DNA of 64,000 nucleotides from Nesterenkonia natronophila. GTDB taxonomy: Bacteria > Actinomycetota > Actinomycetes > Actinomycetales > Micrococcaceae. The position numbers and the translations under genes are program-made. Below, piece after piece: positions 52,514-60,922 of the stretch; position 1 is the stretch's first letter; every line of letters begins with the position of its first letter. The notes under the pieces are model-generated. The model made no database searches, was not told the origin of the DNA, and was given only the letters and a program-made list of their open reading frames with translations. Location: assembly GCF_003595215.1 (NCBI RefSeq), contig NZ_QYZP01000001.1, forward strand, positions 682,001 to 746,000, read 5' to 3'.

Positions 52514-53503
52514 GTGGCTGAGTCTCCTTATGCCGTCGAGGCCCGGGGTCTGGTGAAGTCTTTCGGCAGCAACGTGGCCGTCGACGGAGTGGACCTCACG
52601 ATCCCCCGCGGGGGGATCTACGGCGTGCTGGGGCCCAACGGTGCCGGAAAGACTACCGCCATTCGTATGCTCGCCACTCTGCTGCGTCCCGACGCAGGGG
52701 AGGCCTGGGTGCTCGGGCGCGATATCTTCACCGAGCCGAAGGCGGTCCGAGAGCGCATTGCGCTGACCGGCCAGTTTGCCTCTTTGGATGAGGACCTCAC
52801 CGGTATGGAGAATCTCATCCTCCTTGGCCGACTCCTGGGATTCACCAAGCAGGATGCGCGGCGCCGCGGCAAAGACCTGCTCACCGCCTTTGGTCTGGCA
52901 GAGGCAGCAGACCGTCAGGTGAAGAAGTACTCCGGAGGCATGCGACGCCGCCTGGACATCGCCGGCTCGCTCATCGTCACCCCGGAGATGATGTTTCTTG
53001 ACGAACCGACCACCGGAATCGATCCGCGCAGCAGGAATCAGGTGTGGGATATCATCCGCACCCTGGTGGCAGGCGGCACTACCATCCTGCTCACCACCCA
53101 GTACCTGGAGGAAGCGGATCAGCTGGCGGACCGAATCGCGGTAATCGACCATGGTCGCGTCATCGCCGAAGGCACTCCGGGACAGCTGAAGGCCCAGGTG
53201 GGGGCCGGCGCGCTGAAGGTTCGACTGGCCGATCAAGCCCAGCGAGAACGGGCCGCTGAGGTGTTGGAACGCAGACTTGGCAGCGTCGTCATCCGGGAGA
53301 AGGACGCCGTTGCACTCACCGTGCGGCTCGGTGAGGGCGCAGGGACCACACCGGCGCTGAACGCACTGGAGGAGCTCGGTCTTGAGGTGGAGTCCTTCTC
53401 CTATGGACAGCCCAGTCTGGACGAGGTCTTCCTCGCGCTGACGGGCAAGCCGGCAGAGACGCAGAACGACGACGCCGAACCAGATGCGGAGCGTGTTGCG
53501 TGA
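52514..53503 (+). CDS. ABC transporter ATP-binding protein (DrrA-type)
   Basis: A 329-residue ATPase of the drug-export class. Walker A is GPNGAGKT at 40-47, the signature YSGGMRRRLDIAGS and Walker B MMFLDEPTTGIDP follow, then the H-loop region LLTTQYLEEADQLAD. A C-terminal domain of about 80 residues with SYGQPSLDEVFLALTG is typical of daunorubicin-resistance-type ATPases. I chose GTG 52514 (AGAGG 6 nt upstream); a GTG two codons earlier is also possible. The stop overlaps the permease start. Substrate unknown. Confidence 0.9.
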   Translation: MAESPYAVEARGLVKSFGSNVAVDGVDLTIPRGGIYGVLGPNGAGKTTAIRMLATLLRPDAGEAWVLGRDIFTEPKAVRERIALTGQFASLDEDLTGMENLILLGRLLGFTKQDARRRGKDLLTAFGLAEAADRQVKKYSGGMRRRLDIAGSLIVTPEMMFLDEPTTGIDPRSRNQVWDIIRTLVAGGTTILLTTQYLEEADQLADRIAVIDHGRVIAEGTPGQLKAQVGAGALKVRLADQAQRERAAEVLERRLGSVVIREKDAVALTVRLGEGAGTTPALNALEELGLEVESFSYGQPSLDEVFLALTGKPAETQNDDAEPDAERVA

Positions 53504-54387
53504 TGAGCCAGACGTCCATCAGAAGCGAGCACGGGGGTTCAGCAGAGGCCGCCAGGATCCAGCGCGTGCTCCTACCTGCTGACCAGCGACCGTCGCCCTC
53601 GGGGCCGATCAGTGGCTCAGTCACGTTCGGCTGGAGGGCACTGCTGAAGATCAAGCACATTCCCATGCAGCTCTTCGATGTCACCATCTTCCCGATCATG
53701 ATGACGGTGATGTTTACGTTCATCTTCGGCGGTGCCATGGGCGCCATAGTCTCCGGCACTGGTCAAACCGGAGGTCCGGCGGTCAGCGAGTACGTCCAGT
53801 TCTTCATCCCCGGGATCTTCGTCCAGACGCTGATCATGATCACCATGTACACAGGCGTCACACTCAATAAGGACATCTCCAAGGGGATCTTCGACCGGTT
53901 CCGATCACTTCCCATTTGGAGGCCTGCTCAGTTGGTCGGGGCGCTTCTGGGGGACCAGGTGCGCTATGGCTTGGCCGGGACCATCATCCTGACAGTGGGA
54001 TTCCTCGTCGGGTTTCGGCCGGTGGGAGGGCTTCTTGGAGTCCTGGCAGGTTTCGTCCTGCTGCTGGTATGTAGCTTCTGCCTCTCCTGGGTCTGGACCA
54101 TGGTCTCGCTGCTCATGCCCAGTGAGGAAGCCGTGATGGGTGTCTCGATGACTATCATCTTTCCCCTGACCTTCGCCTCCAACATCTTCGTTCCAACTGA
54201 GACGATGCCCGGATGGTTGGAGGGGATCGTGGAGGCCAATCCGGTCAGCGTGCTGGTTTCTGCCATTCGGGAGCTCATGGACGGGACGTTCGACCCAGGA
54301 AGCATCGTGTCCGTGCTGATCTACAGTGCAGTGGTGGTGGCGGTTTTCGCCCCGGTCTCCATGTATCTCTACAATCGGAAGTCCTGA
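53503..54387 (+). CDS. ABC-2 type transporter permease (DrrB-type)
   Basis: A 294-residue membrane protein with six hydrophobic segments (about 65-85, 110-130, 155-180, 185-210, 220-240, 270-288) after a cytoplasmic N-terminus of about 45 residues. The stretch FPLTFASNIFVPTETMPGWL is the usual ABC-2/DrrB signature near the last helices. The ATG overlaps the ATPase stop by one base (TGATG). The pair exports an unknown hydrophobic compound. Confidence 0.88.
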   Translation: MSQTSIRSEHGGSAEAARIQRVLLPADQRPSPSGPISGSVTFGWRALLKIKHIPMQLFDVTIFPIMMTVMFTFIFGGAMGAIVSGTGQTGGPAVSEYVQFFIPGIFVQTLIMITMYTGVTLNKDISKGIFDRFRSLPIWRPAQLVGALLGDQVRYGLAGTIILTVGFLVGFRPVGGLLGVLAGFVLLLVCSFCLSWVWTMVSLLMPSEEAVMGVSMTIIFPLTFASNIFVPTETMPGWLEGIVEANPVSVLVSAIRELMDGTFDPGSIVSVLIYSAVVVAVFAPVSMYLYNRKS

Positions 54388-54423
54388 CCGGCACCGGCTG
54401 TGGCCGGTACGCTGAGTCCCGTG
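54384..54423 (+). promoter_or_regulatory. Leaderless promoter of cobB
   Basis: CTGACC at 54384-54389 and TACGCT at 54408-54413 are 18 bp apart and read as -35 and -10; GTG 54421 follows after 7 nt. Confidence 0.5.
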
Positions 54424-55203
54424 CAGGTACTCAGCCATGTGACAGACGAACTCACTGACCTGATCCGGTCCGCTACCCGGGTCGCCGTGCTCAGCGGAGC
54501 CGGTATTTCCGCGGAGTCGGGCGTCCCGACTTTTCGAGAGGCTCAAACCGGGCTTTGGGAACAGTTCTCGGCAGAGGACCTCGCCACGTCTGACGCGTTC
54601 CATTTTGCTCCGGCCTTGGTGTGGACCTGGTACCGCTGGAGGCAGTCGCTGATTCTGCAGGTGGAGCCCAACCCCGGACACACGGCCTTGGCCCGGTGGC
54701 AGCAGGGTCTCAGGGCAGCTGGGGGAGACCTCAGCATCGCCACACAGAATGTTGACGACCTTCACGAACGCGCTGGCGCCCACGTGCTGGCGCATCTGCA
54801 TGGCTCCATCTTTGATCACCGCTGCGCGGAGTGTGGGGAACCGGCTGAGCTGCCGGTTCCCGGATACGACGGATTCGCCGCCCCACCCGAGCCGGAAGAC
54901 CCGCCGACTTGTACCGCCTGCGGCGCACTTGTGCGCCCCGGGGTGGTCTGGTTCGGGGAGATGCTCCCCATGGAGGCGTTCGACGCTGCGTCTGCTGCCG
55001 TCCGATCGGCAGATGTGGTCGTGGTTGCCGGAACATCAGGTATTGTTCAGCCGGCAGCATCACTGCCCCTGCTGGCACTTGAACGGGGCACCCCGTTGAT
55101 AGAGATCAACCCCGTGGAGTCCGACATCAGTGACGCCATGGATTACTGCCTGCGCGGGCCCTCGGGGACCATGCTGCCCGCACTTGCTGATGCTGCCCTC
55201 TGA
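54421..55203 (+). CDS. cobB: NAD-dependent protein deacylase (sirtuin, class III-like)
   Basis: A 260-residue sirtuin. SGAGISAESGVPTFR at 25-39 binds NAD, TQNVDDLHERAG at 108-119 and the catalytic His127 (LHGS) follow, and zinc is held by Cys135, Cys138, Cys164 and Cys167. Tyr71 and Arg74 form the Y-x-x-R motif of desuccinylase/demalonylase sirtuins, so acidic acyl groups are likely substrates. I chose GTG 54421 because a promoter -10 lies 7 nt before it; an in-frame GTG seven codons earlier is possible. Confidence 0.92.
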   Translation: MQVLSHVTDELTDLIRSATRVAVLSGAGISAESGVPTFREAQTGLWEQFSAEDLATSDAFHFAPALVWTWYRWRQSLILQVEPNPGHTALARWQQGLRAAGGDLSIATQNVDDLHERAGAHVLAHLHGSIFDHRCAECGEPAELPVPGYDGFAAPPEPEDPPTCTACGALVRPGVVWFGEMLPMEAFDAASAAVRSADVVVVAGTSGIVQPAASLPLLALERGTPLIEINPVESDISDAMDYCLRGPSGTMLPALADAAL

Positions 55204-55242
55204 CACGGCAGCCCATCGACCCGAAAAAGTGAGGACTCGTCT

Positions 55243-56169
55243 GTGACGTTGTGGGAAGCGGCGCTTCTAGGCGCCATCCAGGGGTTATTCATGTTCATCC
55301 CGGTGAGCTCGTCCGCACACCTGGTGATTACTGAGCACTGGCTCATGGATACCGGATCGCTGATCCCGGCACCCGACACGCCAGAGATGATCTTCTTCAA
55401 CCTCGTGGTCCATCTCGGCACCATGGTGTCGGTAGCGGTAGTCATGTGGCGCCCCCTGGTTAAGCTAATATCCGGCACCGTGCGTGAGCTGGGTGCCGTG
55501 TGGAGGCGTCGTACTCTGCGGCATATGATCCACTTGAAGCTTATGCTGTTGGGTGTGATCGTCGTGGGGATCACTGGGGTGCTCGGCCTCGTCATCCGCG
55601 AATACGGCACTGATGCCTTCGCGACCCCCTGGATCGTCGCCGTGTTTCTGTTTCTCACTGCGGGCATACTGTGGTGGACCGACAGCGTCACTTACACATG
55701 GCGCGGTGCAGCCCAGATGACGATAATGGTCGCCGTGGTGATCGGTCTGGCCCAGGCGCTGGCGCTCTTCCCTGGAATCTCGCGATCCGGGATCACAATC
55801 GCCGCGGCGCTTGCGCTCGGAATGCACCGCAGAATAGCGGCTCAGTTCAGCTTCTTTGTGGCGATCCCCACCATCCTCTCCGCCACCGCAGTCCAGTCAC
55901 GCAGTCTGCTTGGGCATCAGGGCGGGTTCAGCATCGGCGCCGATGCTTACTGGGCGGCATTCATCGTCGCAGCTGTGGTGGGAGCTTTCGCCCTGTGGAT
56001 GGTGCTCACTCTCCTATATCGGGCTAAGTTCCGCATCTTCGCAGTGTATGTAGTGCTCTTCGCCATCTTTATCCTCATCTTCCAGCCCGACCTCTCTGAG
56101 CCGCCTCCGTTGGATGAGACACCCATCGAGGAGGAGCAGGACGCTGAAGCTTCAGCGAACCGGACCTAG
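55243..56169 (+). CDS. uppP: Undecaprenyl-diphosphatase (UppP/BacA family), atypical active site
   Basis: A 308-residue membrane protein with about eight transmembrane segments that normally recycles undecaprenyl pyrophosphate for cell-wall synthesis. FPGISRSGITIAAALALGMHR, with the conserved Arg, is intact (the PGxSRSG motif). The first motif reads AIQGLFMFIPVSSSAHL: Gln13 stands for the first Glu of the (E/Q)-x3-E motif, but the second Glu is Met17. The C-terminal tail is acidic. Start is GTG 55243 with GAGGA upstream. Either the activity is altered or another residue substitutes. Confidence 0.88.
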   Translation: MTLWEAALLGAIQGLFMFIPVSSSAHLVITEHWLMDTGSLIPAPDTPEMIFFNLVVHLGTMVSVAVVMWRPLVKLISGTVRELGAVWRRRTLRHMIHLKLMLLGVIVVGITGVLGLVIREYGTDAFATPWIVAVFLFLTAGILWWTDSVTYTWRGAAQMTIMVAVVIGLAQALALFPGISRSGITIAAALALGMHRRIAAQFSFFVAIPTILSATAVQSRSLLGHQGGFSIGADAYWAAFIVAAVVGAFALWMVLTLLYRAKFRIFAVYVVLFAIFILIFQPDLSEPPPLDETPIEEEQDAEASANRT

Positions 56170-56241
56170 CGTTAGGCTGGTAGACATCCGGGGTGGCTGG
56201 GACTCCCGGCTCACAAGCGACCTGAGGGGAAACTGAGACTC

Positions 56242-56565
56242 GTGATGTGGCTCTACGTCGTGGCGCTGCTCATCCTGTGCGTCATTGTGGTGCTGCTGGT
56301 GGGGAAGTGGGACGGCGCGGCAGCTCCCCGTGAGGAACCCCCGGCCGGGGGGCCCAGTGCCGTGGACAATCTGCTCGCTCAGCGCGTCGAGCGGGACCTC
56401 AGCGCAGCGGATCTTGACCGGGTGGAGTTTGACACGGCCGTCCGCGGATACCGCATGGACCAAGTGGATCAACTTCTTGACGCCCTGGCCGAACAGCTGC
56501 GGGGCTCTGCAACCGCGAATGGGGGCTCCGATGAGCGTGATCGTCGTGACATCCCCCCTGAGTGA
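56242..56565 (+). CDS. DivIVA-domain membrane-anchored small protein
   Basis: A 107-residue protein with one N-terminal transmembrane helix (about 3-21), a proline/glycine linker, and then VEFDTAVRGYRMDQVDQLLD followed by ALAEQLR, a DivIVA-type motif that often marks small division or pole-associated proteins of actinobacteria. GTG 56242 is directly followed by an ATG in frame. It precedes the DUF3117 gene by 55 bp. Confidence 0.8.
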   Translation: MMWLYVVALLILCVIVVLLVGKWDGAAAPREEPPAGGPSAVDNLLAQRVERDLSAADLDRVEFDTAVRGYRMDQVDQLLDALAEQLRGSATANGGSDERDRRDIPPE

Positions 56566-56620
56566 GAGATAATGGTGAGGTACGAGCTGACCGGCACGAC
56601 GATGGAAAGAGGAAATCCAG

Positions 56621-56791
56621 ATGGCTGCTATGAAACCGCGTACAGGCGACGGTCCGATGGAGGTCTCTCAGGAAGGACGTAGCTTGATTATGCGTGTCCC
56701 GATCGATGGTGGCGGTCGCCTCGTACTCGAGATCAATAATGAAGAAGCGGAGTCGCTTAAGCAGTGCCTGATCCAAGCCGTCGGGGAGTAG
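56621..56791 (+). CDS. DUF3117 protein
   Basis: A 56-residue protein starting MAAMKPRTGDGPMEVSQEG and ending SLKQCLIQAVGE, matching the highly conserved actinobacterial DUF3117 family in length and sequence. Function unknown. AGAGGAAA precedes the ATG. Its stop codon abuts the stop of the convergent O-methyltransferase with no gap between them. Confidence 0.9.
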   Translation: MAAMKPRTGDGPMEVSQEGRSLIMRVPIDGGGRLVLEINNEEAESLKQCLIQAVGE

Positions 56792-57433
56792 TCATCGCTT
56801 CACAGCAACGAGCAAGCCGGTTCCGGTGCTGAACATGGCGGTCACTACCTCATCGTCGTCCCGTAGGGTCGCCTCGACTCGTCGCATCGCCTGCGTTGAT
56901 GCCTCACGCACAGCAGGCTTGGGGACCCGGTCAGTGTCTAGCGCGTCGTTGAGGATGAGGGTCCCGCCAGCGTGCAGTAGACGCAGCCCCTGAGTCACAT
57001 ATTCCACCGCTGATTCGCCTGCGGCGTCAATGAACACCAGATCGTAGCCCTTCGGCGTCAGCCGGGGCAGCACCGCGGCCGCTTTGCCTGTGATCAGTCG
57101 GGTGCGTGAAGGTGTGACCCCGAGACTGCCCAGCAGTTGCCGTGTGGCGCTCACGCAGTCAGCATCAGCGTCGATACCAGTCAGCACCGCTCCAGCGGCC
57201 GCACCTCTCATCAGAGCAGCCCCCGCCAAGCCGGCACCCAGTCCGATGGCCACGATGCTGCGTGCGCCACAGGCTGCGGAGAATGCCGTCAGTGCCGCGG
57301 CCGTTCCATCGGATATGGGGTCGGTCCCCACGTCTGCGCTGACCTCACGCGCACGTTCCACCAACTCGTCTGGCGCGCGGTGTTCCTCCGCGTATGCCCA
57401 ACTAGCGTGCTTGCTCTTCTCCGGCGTACTCAT
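56792..57433 (-). CDS. O-methyltransferase family protein
   Basis: A 213-residue SAM-dependent methyltransferase. The SAM-binding strand reads SIVAIGLGAGLAGAALM near 75-91 with the acidic end of strand 2 in TGIDADADCV, and YDLVFIDAAGESAVEY carries the metal-binding Asp of catechol-type O-methyltransferases. Actinobacteria carry this gene next to sigE and tatB (Rv1220c in Mycobacterium tuberculosis); tatB is here but sigE is not. ATG 57433 follows TATGCT by 6 nt. Substrate unknown. Confidence 0.87.
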   Translation of the reverse strand: MSTPEKSKHASWAYAEEHRAPDELVERAREVSADVGTDPISDGTAAALTAFSAACGARSIVAIGLGAGLAGAALMRGAAAGAVLTGIDADADCVSATRQLLGSLGVTPSRTRLITGKAAAVLPRLTPKGYDLVFIDAAGESAVEYVTQGLRLLHAGGTLILNDALDTDRVPKPAVREASTQAMRRVEATLRDDDEVVTAMFSTGTGLLVAVKR

Positions 57434-57445
57434 GTGTGAAGCATA
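57431..57445 (-). promoter_or_regulatory. Leaderless-type promoter of the O-methyltransferase gene
   Basis: On the minus strand TATGCT (57445-57440) stands 6 nt before ATG 57433. Confidence 0.4.
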
Positions 57446-57530
57446 TATTGCTGCGAAGGGCCCCTAGGCGCACAATCATTTCCAGCGAAAAATAAGGTTA
57501 GTCCCAGCCAAAATGGGCACAATATGTGCG

Positions 57531-58379
57531 ATGCCTCAGACGACTCCCCGCGCTACGAGCAGCACGCGCACCCCCTTCTACCGGCAAATAGGGTGGGTGG
57601 TCGCTGTCCTCATGTCGTCTGCATCAGTTGTGGTCTGCGTGATCGTGGCGGCTGCATGGGTCATCGGGGGCCGCTCAGAACCAGTGACCGGTTCAGTTCA
57701 AGATTTGCTGCCACCGGAACCGCGGCAGAGCCCACCTGTTTCCTCAGGTGATGCCGAAACAGTCTCCGGGTCTGCGCTGCAGCCACCTGAAGCGCAGGAG
57801 CACGACTACGTGTCCAGTGAAGCGGCCGCTGTGCAACCAGGGGATTGGGAGAACACTGCTGTCAAGGAGATTCCGCGCGAAAGGCTCAATGATCTGAAAT
57901 CCTTGGGTTGGGCTGTGCCGTTCCTCGACCGCTCCGGTTTCAGTTACGACGTCGTCCGGACCAGCTCAGCCGGAAGCGAGCGGACCATCCAAGTCCACCT
58001 GACCGACGGCACGGACTTCATCAGTGTGGCCGAGACCCGGGCTGAATCCGAGGAGACCAACCTCAGCCCCCTGCGTGAGAAGCTTGATGGTCCGGTGGAT
58101 TTGAGCAAGGTCAGGGCTGATTCCCTTGAGCTCAGCACCGGTCATGAGTCCACGGTGTATACCTCTGAAGAGTCAGCGGTCTGGACTGCTGCGGTGGAGA
58201 CCCCTCACGTGCAATACCTGGTGTCCGCGAGCCTGCATCCTGCGTCAGCTGAAGACGTCGCCTCCTGGGTGATGGTCACCGACCGTTCGCGCGTTCATAT
58301 CTCTGACTCTGTTCCCGGGCCCGCGGACAGGCTGGAGCGTGGTTTCGATGAGATGCTCACCTGGTTCAGCCCGGAGTAG
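57531..58379 (+). CDS. Hypothetical single-pass membrane protein
   Basis: About 282 residues. A short cytoplasmic N-terminus, one transmembrane helix (about 22-47, VVAVLMSSASVVVCVIVAAA), a Pro/Ser/Glu-rich linker and an extracytoplasmic domain from about 100 with alternating strands. No enzyme motif is seen. It occupies the place where sigE and its anti-sigma gene stand in relatives, but it contains no zinc-finger or sigma-factor features. The start is uncertain: ATG 57513 is also in frame. No family recognised. Confidence 0.7.
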   Translation: MPQTTPRATSSTRTPFYRQIGWVVAVLMSSASVVVCVIVAAAWVIGGRSEPVTGSVQDLLPPEPRQSPPVSSGDAETVSGSALQPPEAQEHDYVSSEAAAVQPGDWENTAVKEIPRERLNDLKSLGWAVPFLDRSGFSYDVVRTSSAGSERTIQVHLTDGTDFISVAETRAESEETNLSPLREKLDGPVDLSKVRADSLELSTGHESTVYTSEESAVWTAAVETPHVQYLVSASLHPASAEDVASWVMVTDRSRVHISDSVPGPADRLERGFDEMLTWFSPE

Positions 58380-58386
58380 CACACGG

Positions 58387-58401
58387 TAAAGTTGAGCTGT
58401 G
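58387..58401 (+). promoter_or_regulatory. Leaderless-type promoter of tatB
   Basis: TAAAGT at 58387-58392 stands 6 nt before GTG 58399. Confidence 0.35.
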
Positions 58402-58890
58402 CCCGGCTTCAATATCTACGAGATTTTCATTCTCATCGTGCTGGCCCTGGTGCTCCTGGGCCCCGAAAGGCTGCCGCTGTACGCACAGTCCCTTGCCAGG
58501 TGGGTGAGGAAAGCCCGGCACTGGGCCGATGATGCGAAGGTTCGGTTCAAAGAGGAGACAGGCGCCGATTTCGACGACGTCGACTGGCAGAAGTACGATC
58601 CCCGGCAGTACGACCCCCGCCGGATCATCCGTGAGGCTTTGGCCGATGAGCTCGACGATATTTCGCTCAACGGCCCGGCTCACGCTCCCCAGCGGACCCA
58701 GCGTTCAGTGAGCGGGGCCGCCGCGAAGCCGATCGACCCGCTGGAGTTGTTCGGCGGCGGTTCCGGCGCTCGGGGCGCTCTGGCCGCCGGCGTCGCCGGG
58801 GCTGCCGCAGCGGGTTCGGGCACAGCCGAGGGACAGGAGGGTGACTCCCCACCTGCAGAGCCCGCTCCTTTTGACACCGATGCGACCTGA
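58399..58890 (+). CDS. tatB: Sec-independent protein translocase TatB
   Basis: A 163-residue Tat component. It has a short N-terminal membrane helix (IYEIFILIVLALVLLGPERLP, residues 6-26) with the Gly-Pro hinge, then an amphipathic helix LYAQSLARWVRKARHWADDA and an acidic, flexible C-terminus. It helps receive folded proteins with twin-arginine signals. Start is GTG 58399. tatA and tatC are not in the window. Confidence 0.87.
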   Translation: MPGFNIYEIFILIVLALVLLGPERLPLYAQSLARWVRKARHWADDAKVRFKEETGADFDDVDWQKYDPRQYDPRRIIREALADELDDISLNGPAHAPQRTQRSVSGAAAKPIDPLELFGGGSGARGALAAGVAGAAAAGSGTAEGQEGDSPPAEPAPFDTDAT

Positions 58891-58899
58891 GGGGCATCA

Positions 58900-59658
58900 C
58901 TAGCCCGCCAAAGCCTGAATCCCCATCGCCAGGGCCAGGACTCCGCCCAGTAGGGCCACCACGGTCACTGCGCGGCGCAGCGCGAACTCGTTCATATGCC
59001 GCTGGACCCACTCTCCGGCGTACATGCCACCTATGATCGCGCCCACCGACCCGAGCCACGCCCACCAAGGCAGGTCGGGCAGCTGGCCGGCGTCGATCGC
59101 CCACTTGCTGCCAAATGAGACCAGGGACACCACCAACCACAGCGGCTGCACGGTGGCGATCATGACCGGGATTGACCAGCGGGAGAGCACTGTGTAGATG
59201 GCCGTGGCCGGAGCACCCACTGCCGCGAGGACGGTGCCTGCACCTACGGCGGCACCGGTGACCGTCCGGGTCAGCGGTCCATCTACGGTAAGTCGGATGC
59301 GGTGAATGACCAGAGAGACCATGATTCCGAAGATGACCAGGGAACCCACCGTCACATAGAGCGCACCTTCCGGCGCGTGCACGGACACCCACGCCGCCGG
59401 GGGCATGATGGCGAGGGCGGGAATCAGGATCCATGCCAACCGTGGCCAGTCAATGAGTCGCCAGGTACGCCACATGATGAAGATCGGGGCGAAGATGGAA
59501 AGGAAGTTTGCCAGCATCACTCCCTCGTGGGCCCCGATGAGCAGCACCACGAAGGGCGAGAGGATCAGCCCGAAGCCCGAACCGGTGACGCGCTGGATCC
59601 CCGATGTGGCGAACACCAGAGCCAGAATGGCCAGCGAGATCCACGTCAGCTCCGCCAA
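58900..59658 (-). CDS. TSUP (TauE/SafE) family membrane permease
   Basis: A 252-residue protein with about eight transmembrane segments. GIQRVTGSGFGLILSPFVVLLIGAHEG-type opening (residues 20-46) with the G-x-G-G-like motif, and a similar second half beginning near TRTVTGAAVGAGTVLAAVGAPA, show the internal duplication of the TauE/SafE fold, which exports sulfite or organosulfonates. Start is TTG 59658 with AAAGGATG upstream. It follows mrp on the minus strand with a 101-bp gap. Confidence 0.85.
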   Translation of the reverse strand: MAELTWISLAILALVFATSGIQRVTGSGFGLILSPFVVLLIGAHEGVMLANFLSIFAPIFIMWRTWRLIDWPRLAWILIPALAIMPPAAWVSVHAPEGALYVTVGSLVIFGIMVSLVIHRIRLTVDGPLTRTVTGAAVGAGTVLAAVGAPATAIYTVLSRWSIPVMIATVQPLWLVVSLVSFGSKWAIDAGQLPDLPWWAWLGSVGAIIGGMYAGEWVQRHMNEFALRRAVTVVALLGGVLALAMGIQALAG

Positions 59659-59759
59659 TCAGCATCCTTTCAACAAGCCCCGGGGTGCATACCTCCGGCT
59701 TGTGCGGTGAAATGTCTTGCACGCCGGTGGTCATCAGGGCGAAATAGAATCCTATCCGC

Positions 59760-60890
59760 TCAGGCTAAGCTCAGGGGCAGCTGCCGGCCCGCAATACCTC
59801 TTGAGCGGCTTGCCAGCCGGTCGGCAACCTCCCGCAGGGCCTGTCCGGCGGGGGAATCAGGGGCGGATATCACCACCGGGGCGCCGTCGTCACCGGACTG
59901 CCGCAGGGCAGTGTCCAAAGGGACCGAACCCAGCAGAGGCACTGCGGTGTCCAACTGAGCACTTAGCCGATCGGCGACCAGCTGCCCTCCGCCGGAGCCG
60001 AACAGGTCAAGGACCGTCCCGTCAGGCAGTGTCAGGGGCCCCATATTTTCGATGACGCCAGCGACGTGCTGCTCCGTCTGGGTGCTGAGCGCACCGGCTC
60101 GCTCAGCGACCTCGGCTGCGGCATTCTGCGGGGTGGTGACTACCAGCAGCTCAGCCCCGGGCAGCAGCTGGGCCACAGATATGGCAATGTCGCCGGTGCC
60201 TGGGGGGAGATCCAACAGCAGTACGTCAAGGTCCCCGAAGTGCACATCAGTGAGAAACTGTTCCACCGCCCGGTGGAGCATGGGTCCCCGCCACGCCACA
60301 GCCTTGTTGCCGTCGACAAACATGCCGATTGAGATGGTCTTCACGTCGTAGGCCACCGGCGGCAGGATGAGCTCGTCAATGCGTGTGGGTTTGTCGGTGA
60401 TTCCCATCAGGCCCGGCACCGAGAACCCGTGCACATCGGCGTCGACGATTCCCACCTTGAGTCCCTGGGCGGCCAGCGCGCAGGCAAGGTTGACGGTGAC
60501 CGTTGATTTTCCGACCCCGCCCTTTCCGGAAGCCACGGCGTAGACCTGGGTAAGCGAATCCGGTTGGGCGAACCGGTTCACCTTCTCCCCGTGGCCGTCG
60601 CGCAGCTGTTCCTTCAGCGCAGCGCGCTGTTCCGGGGTCATCACATCCAGGTGCACCTGAGCTGTGCTGATTCCCTCGGCGCGCACCGCGGCCGCACTGA
60701 CGTCCTCGACGATCCGGCTGCGCATGGGGCACGCCTCAGTAGTGAGCTTCACCGTGATCTCGGCGGTGCCGGCAGCGTCAACCTTGACCTCCCCGACCAT
60801 GCCGAGCTGCGTGATGGGGACACGGAGCTCAGGGTCTAGGACGTCGTCGAGCCGGCGACGGACTCGTTCGGCAGCAGCTGATTCTGACAC
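59760..60890 (-). CDS. mrp: Mrp/NBP35-type iron-sulfur carrier ATPase
   Basis: A 376-residue P-loop protein with an N-terminal DUF59/MIP18 domain (residues 1-90) and the deviant Walker A SGKGGVGKST at 121-130, followed by VGIVDADVHGFSVPGLMG and LLDLPPGTGD. It is thought to help load iron-sulfur clusters. I see no Cys-x-x-Cys pair in the C-terminal half, as in other actinobacterial members. Start is GTG 60890, 6 nt after TAGACT. Divergent from the stress protein at 60923. Confidence 0.92.
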   Translation of the reverse strand: MSESAAAERVRRRLDDVLDPELRVPITQLGMVGEVKVDAAGTAEITVKLTTEACPMRSRIVEDVSAAAVRAEGISTAQVHLDVMTPEQRAALKEQLRDGHGEKVNRFAQPDSLTQVYAVASGKGGVGKSTVTVNLACALAAQGLKVGIVDADVHGFSVPGLMGITDKPTRIDELILPPVAYDVKTISIGMFVDGNKAVAWRGPMLHRAVEQFLTDVHFGDLDVLLLDLPPGTGDIAISVAQLLPGAELLVVTTPQNAAAEVAERAGALSTQTEQHVAGVIENMGPLTLPDGTVLDLFGSGGGQLVADRLSAQLDTAVPLLGSVPLDTALRQSGDDGAPVVISAPDSPAGQALREVADRLASRSRGIAGRQLPLSLA

Positions 60891-60902
60891 CTCTCCAGTC
60901 TA
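60888..60902 (-). promoter_or_regulatory. Leaderless-type promoter of mrp
   Basis: On the minus strand TAGACT (60902-60897) stands 6 nt before GTG 60890. Confidence 0.4.
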
Positions 60903-60922
60903 GTAGGGGGACAATGGGGACT

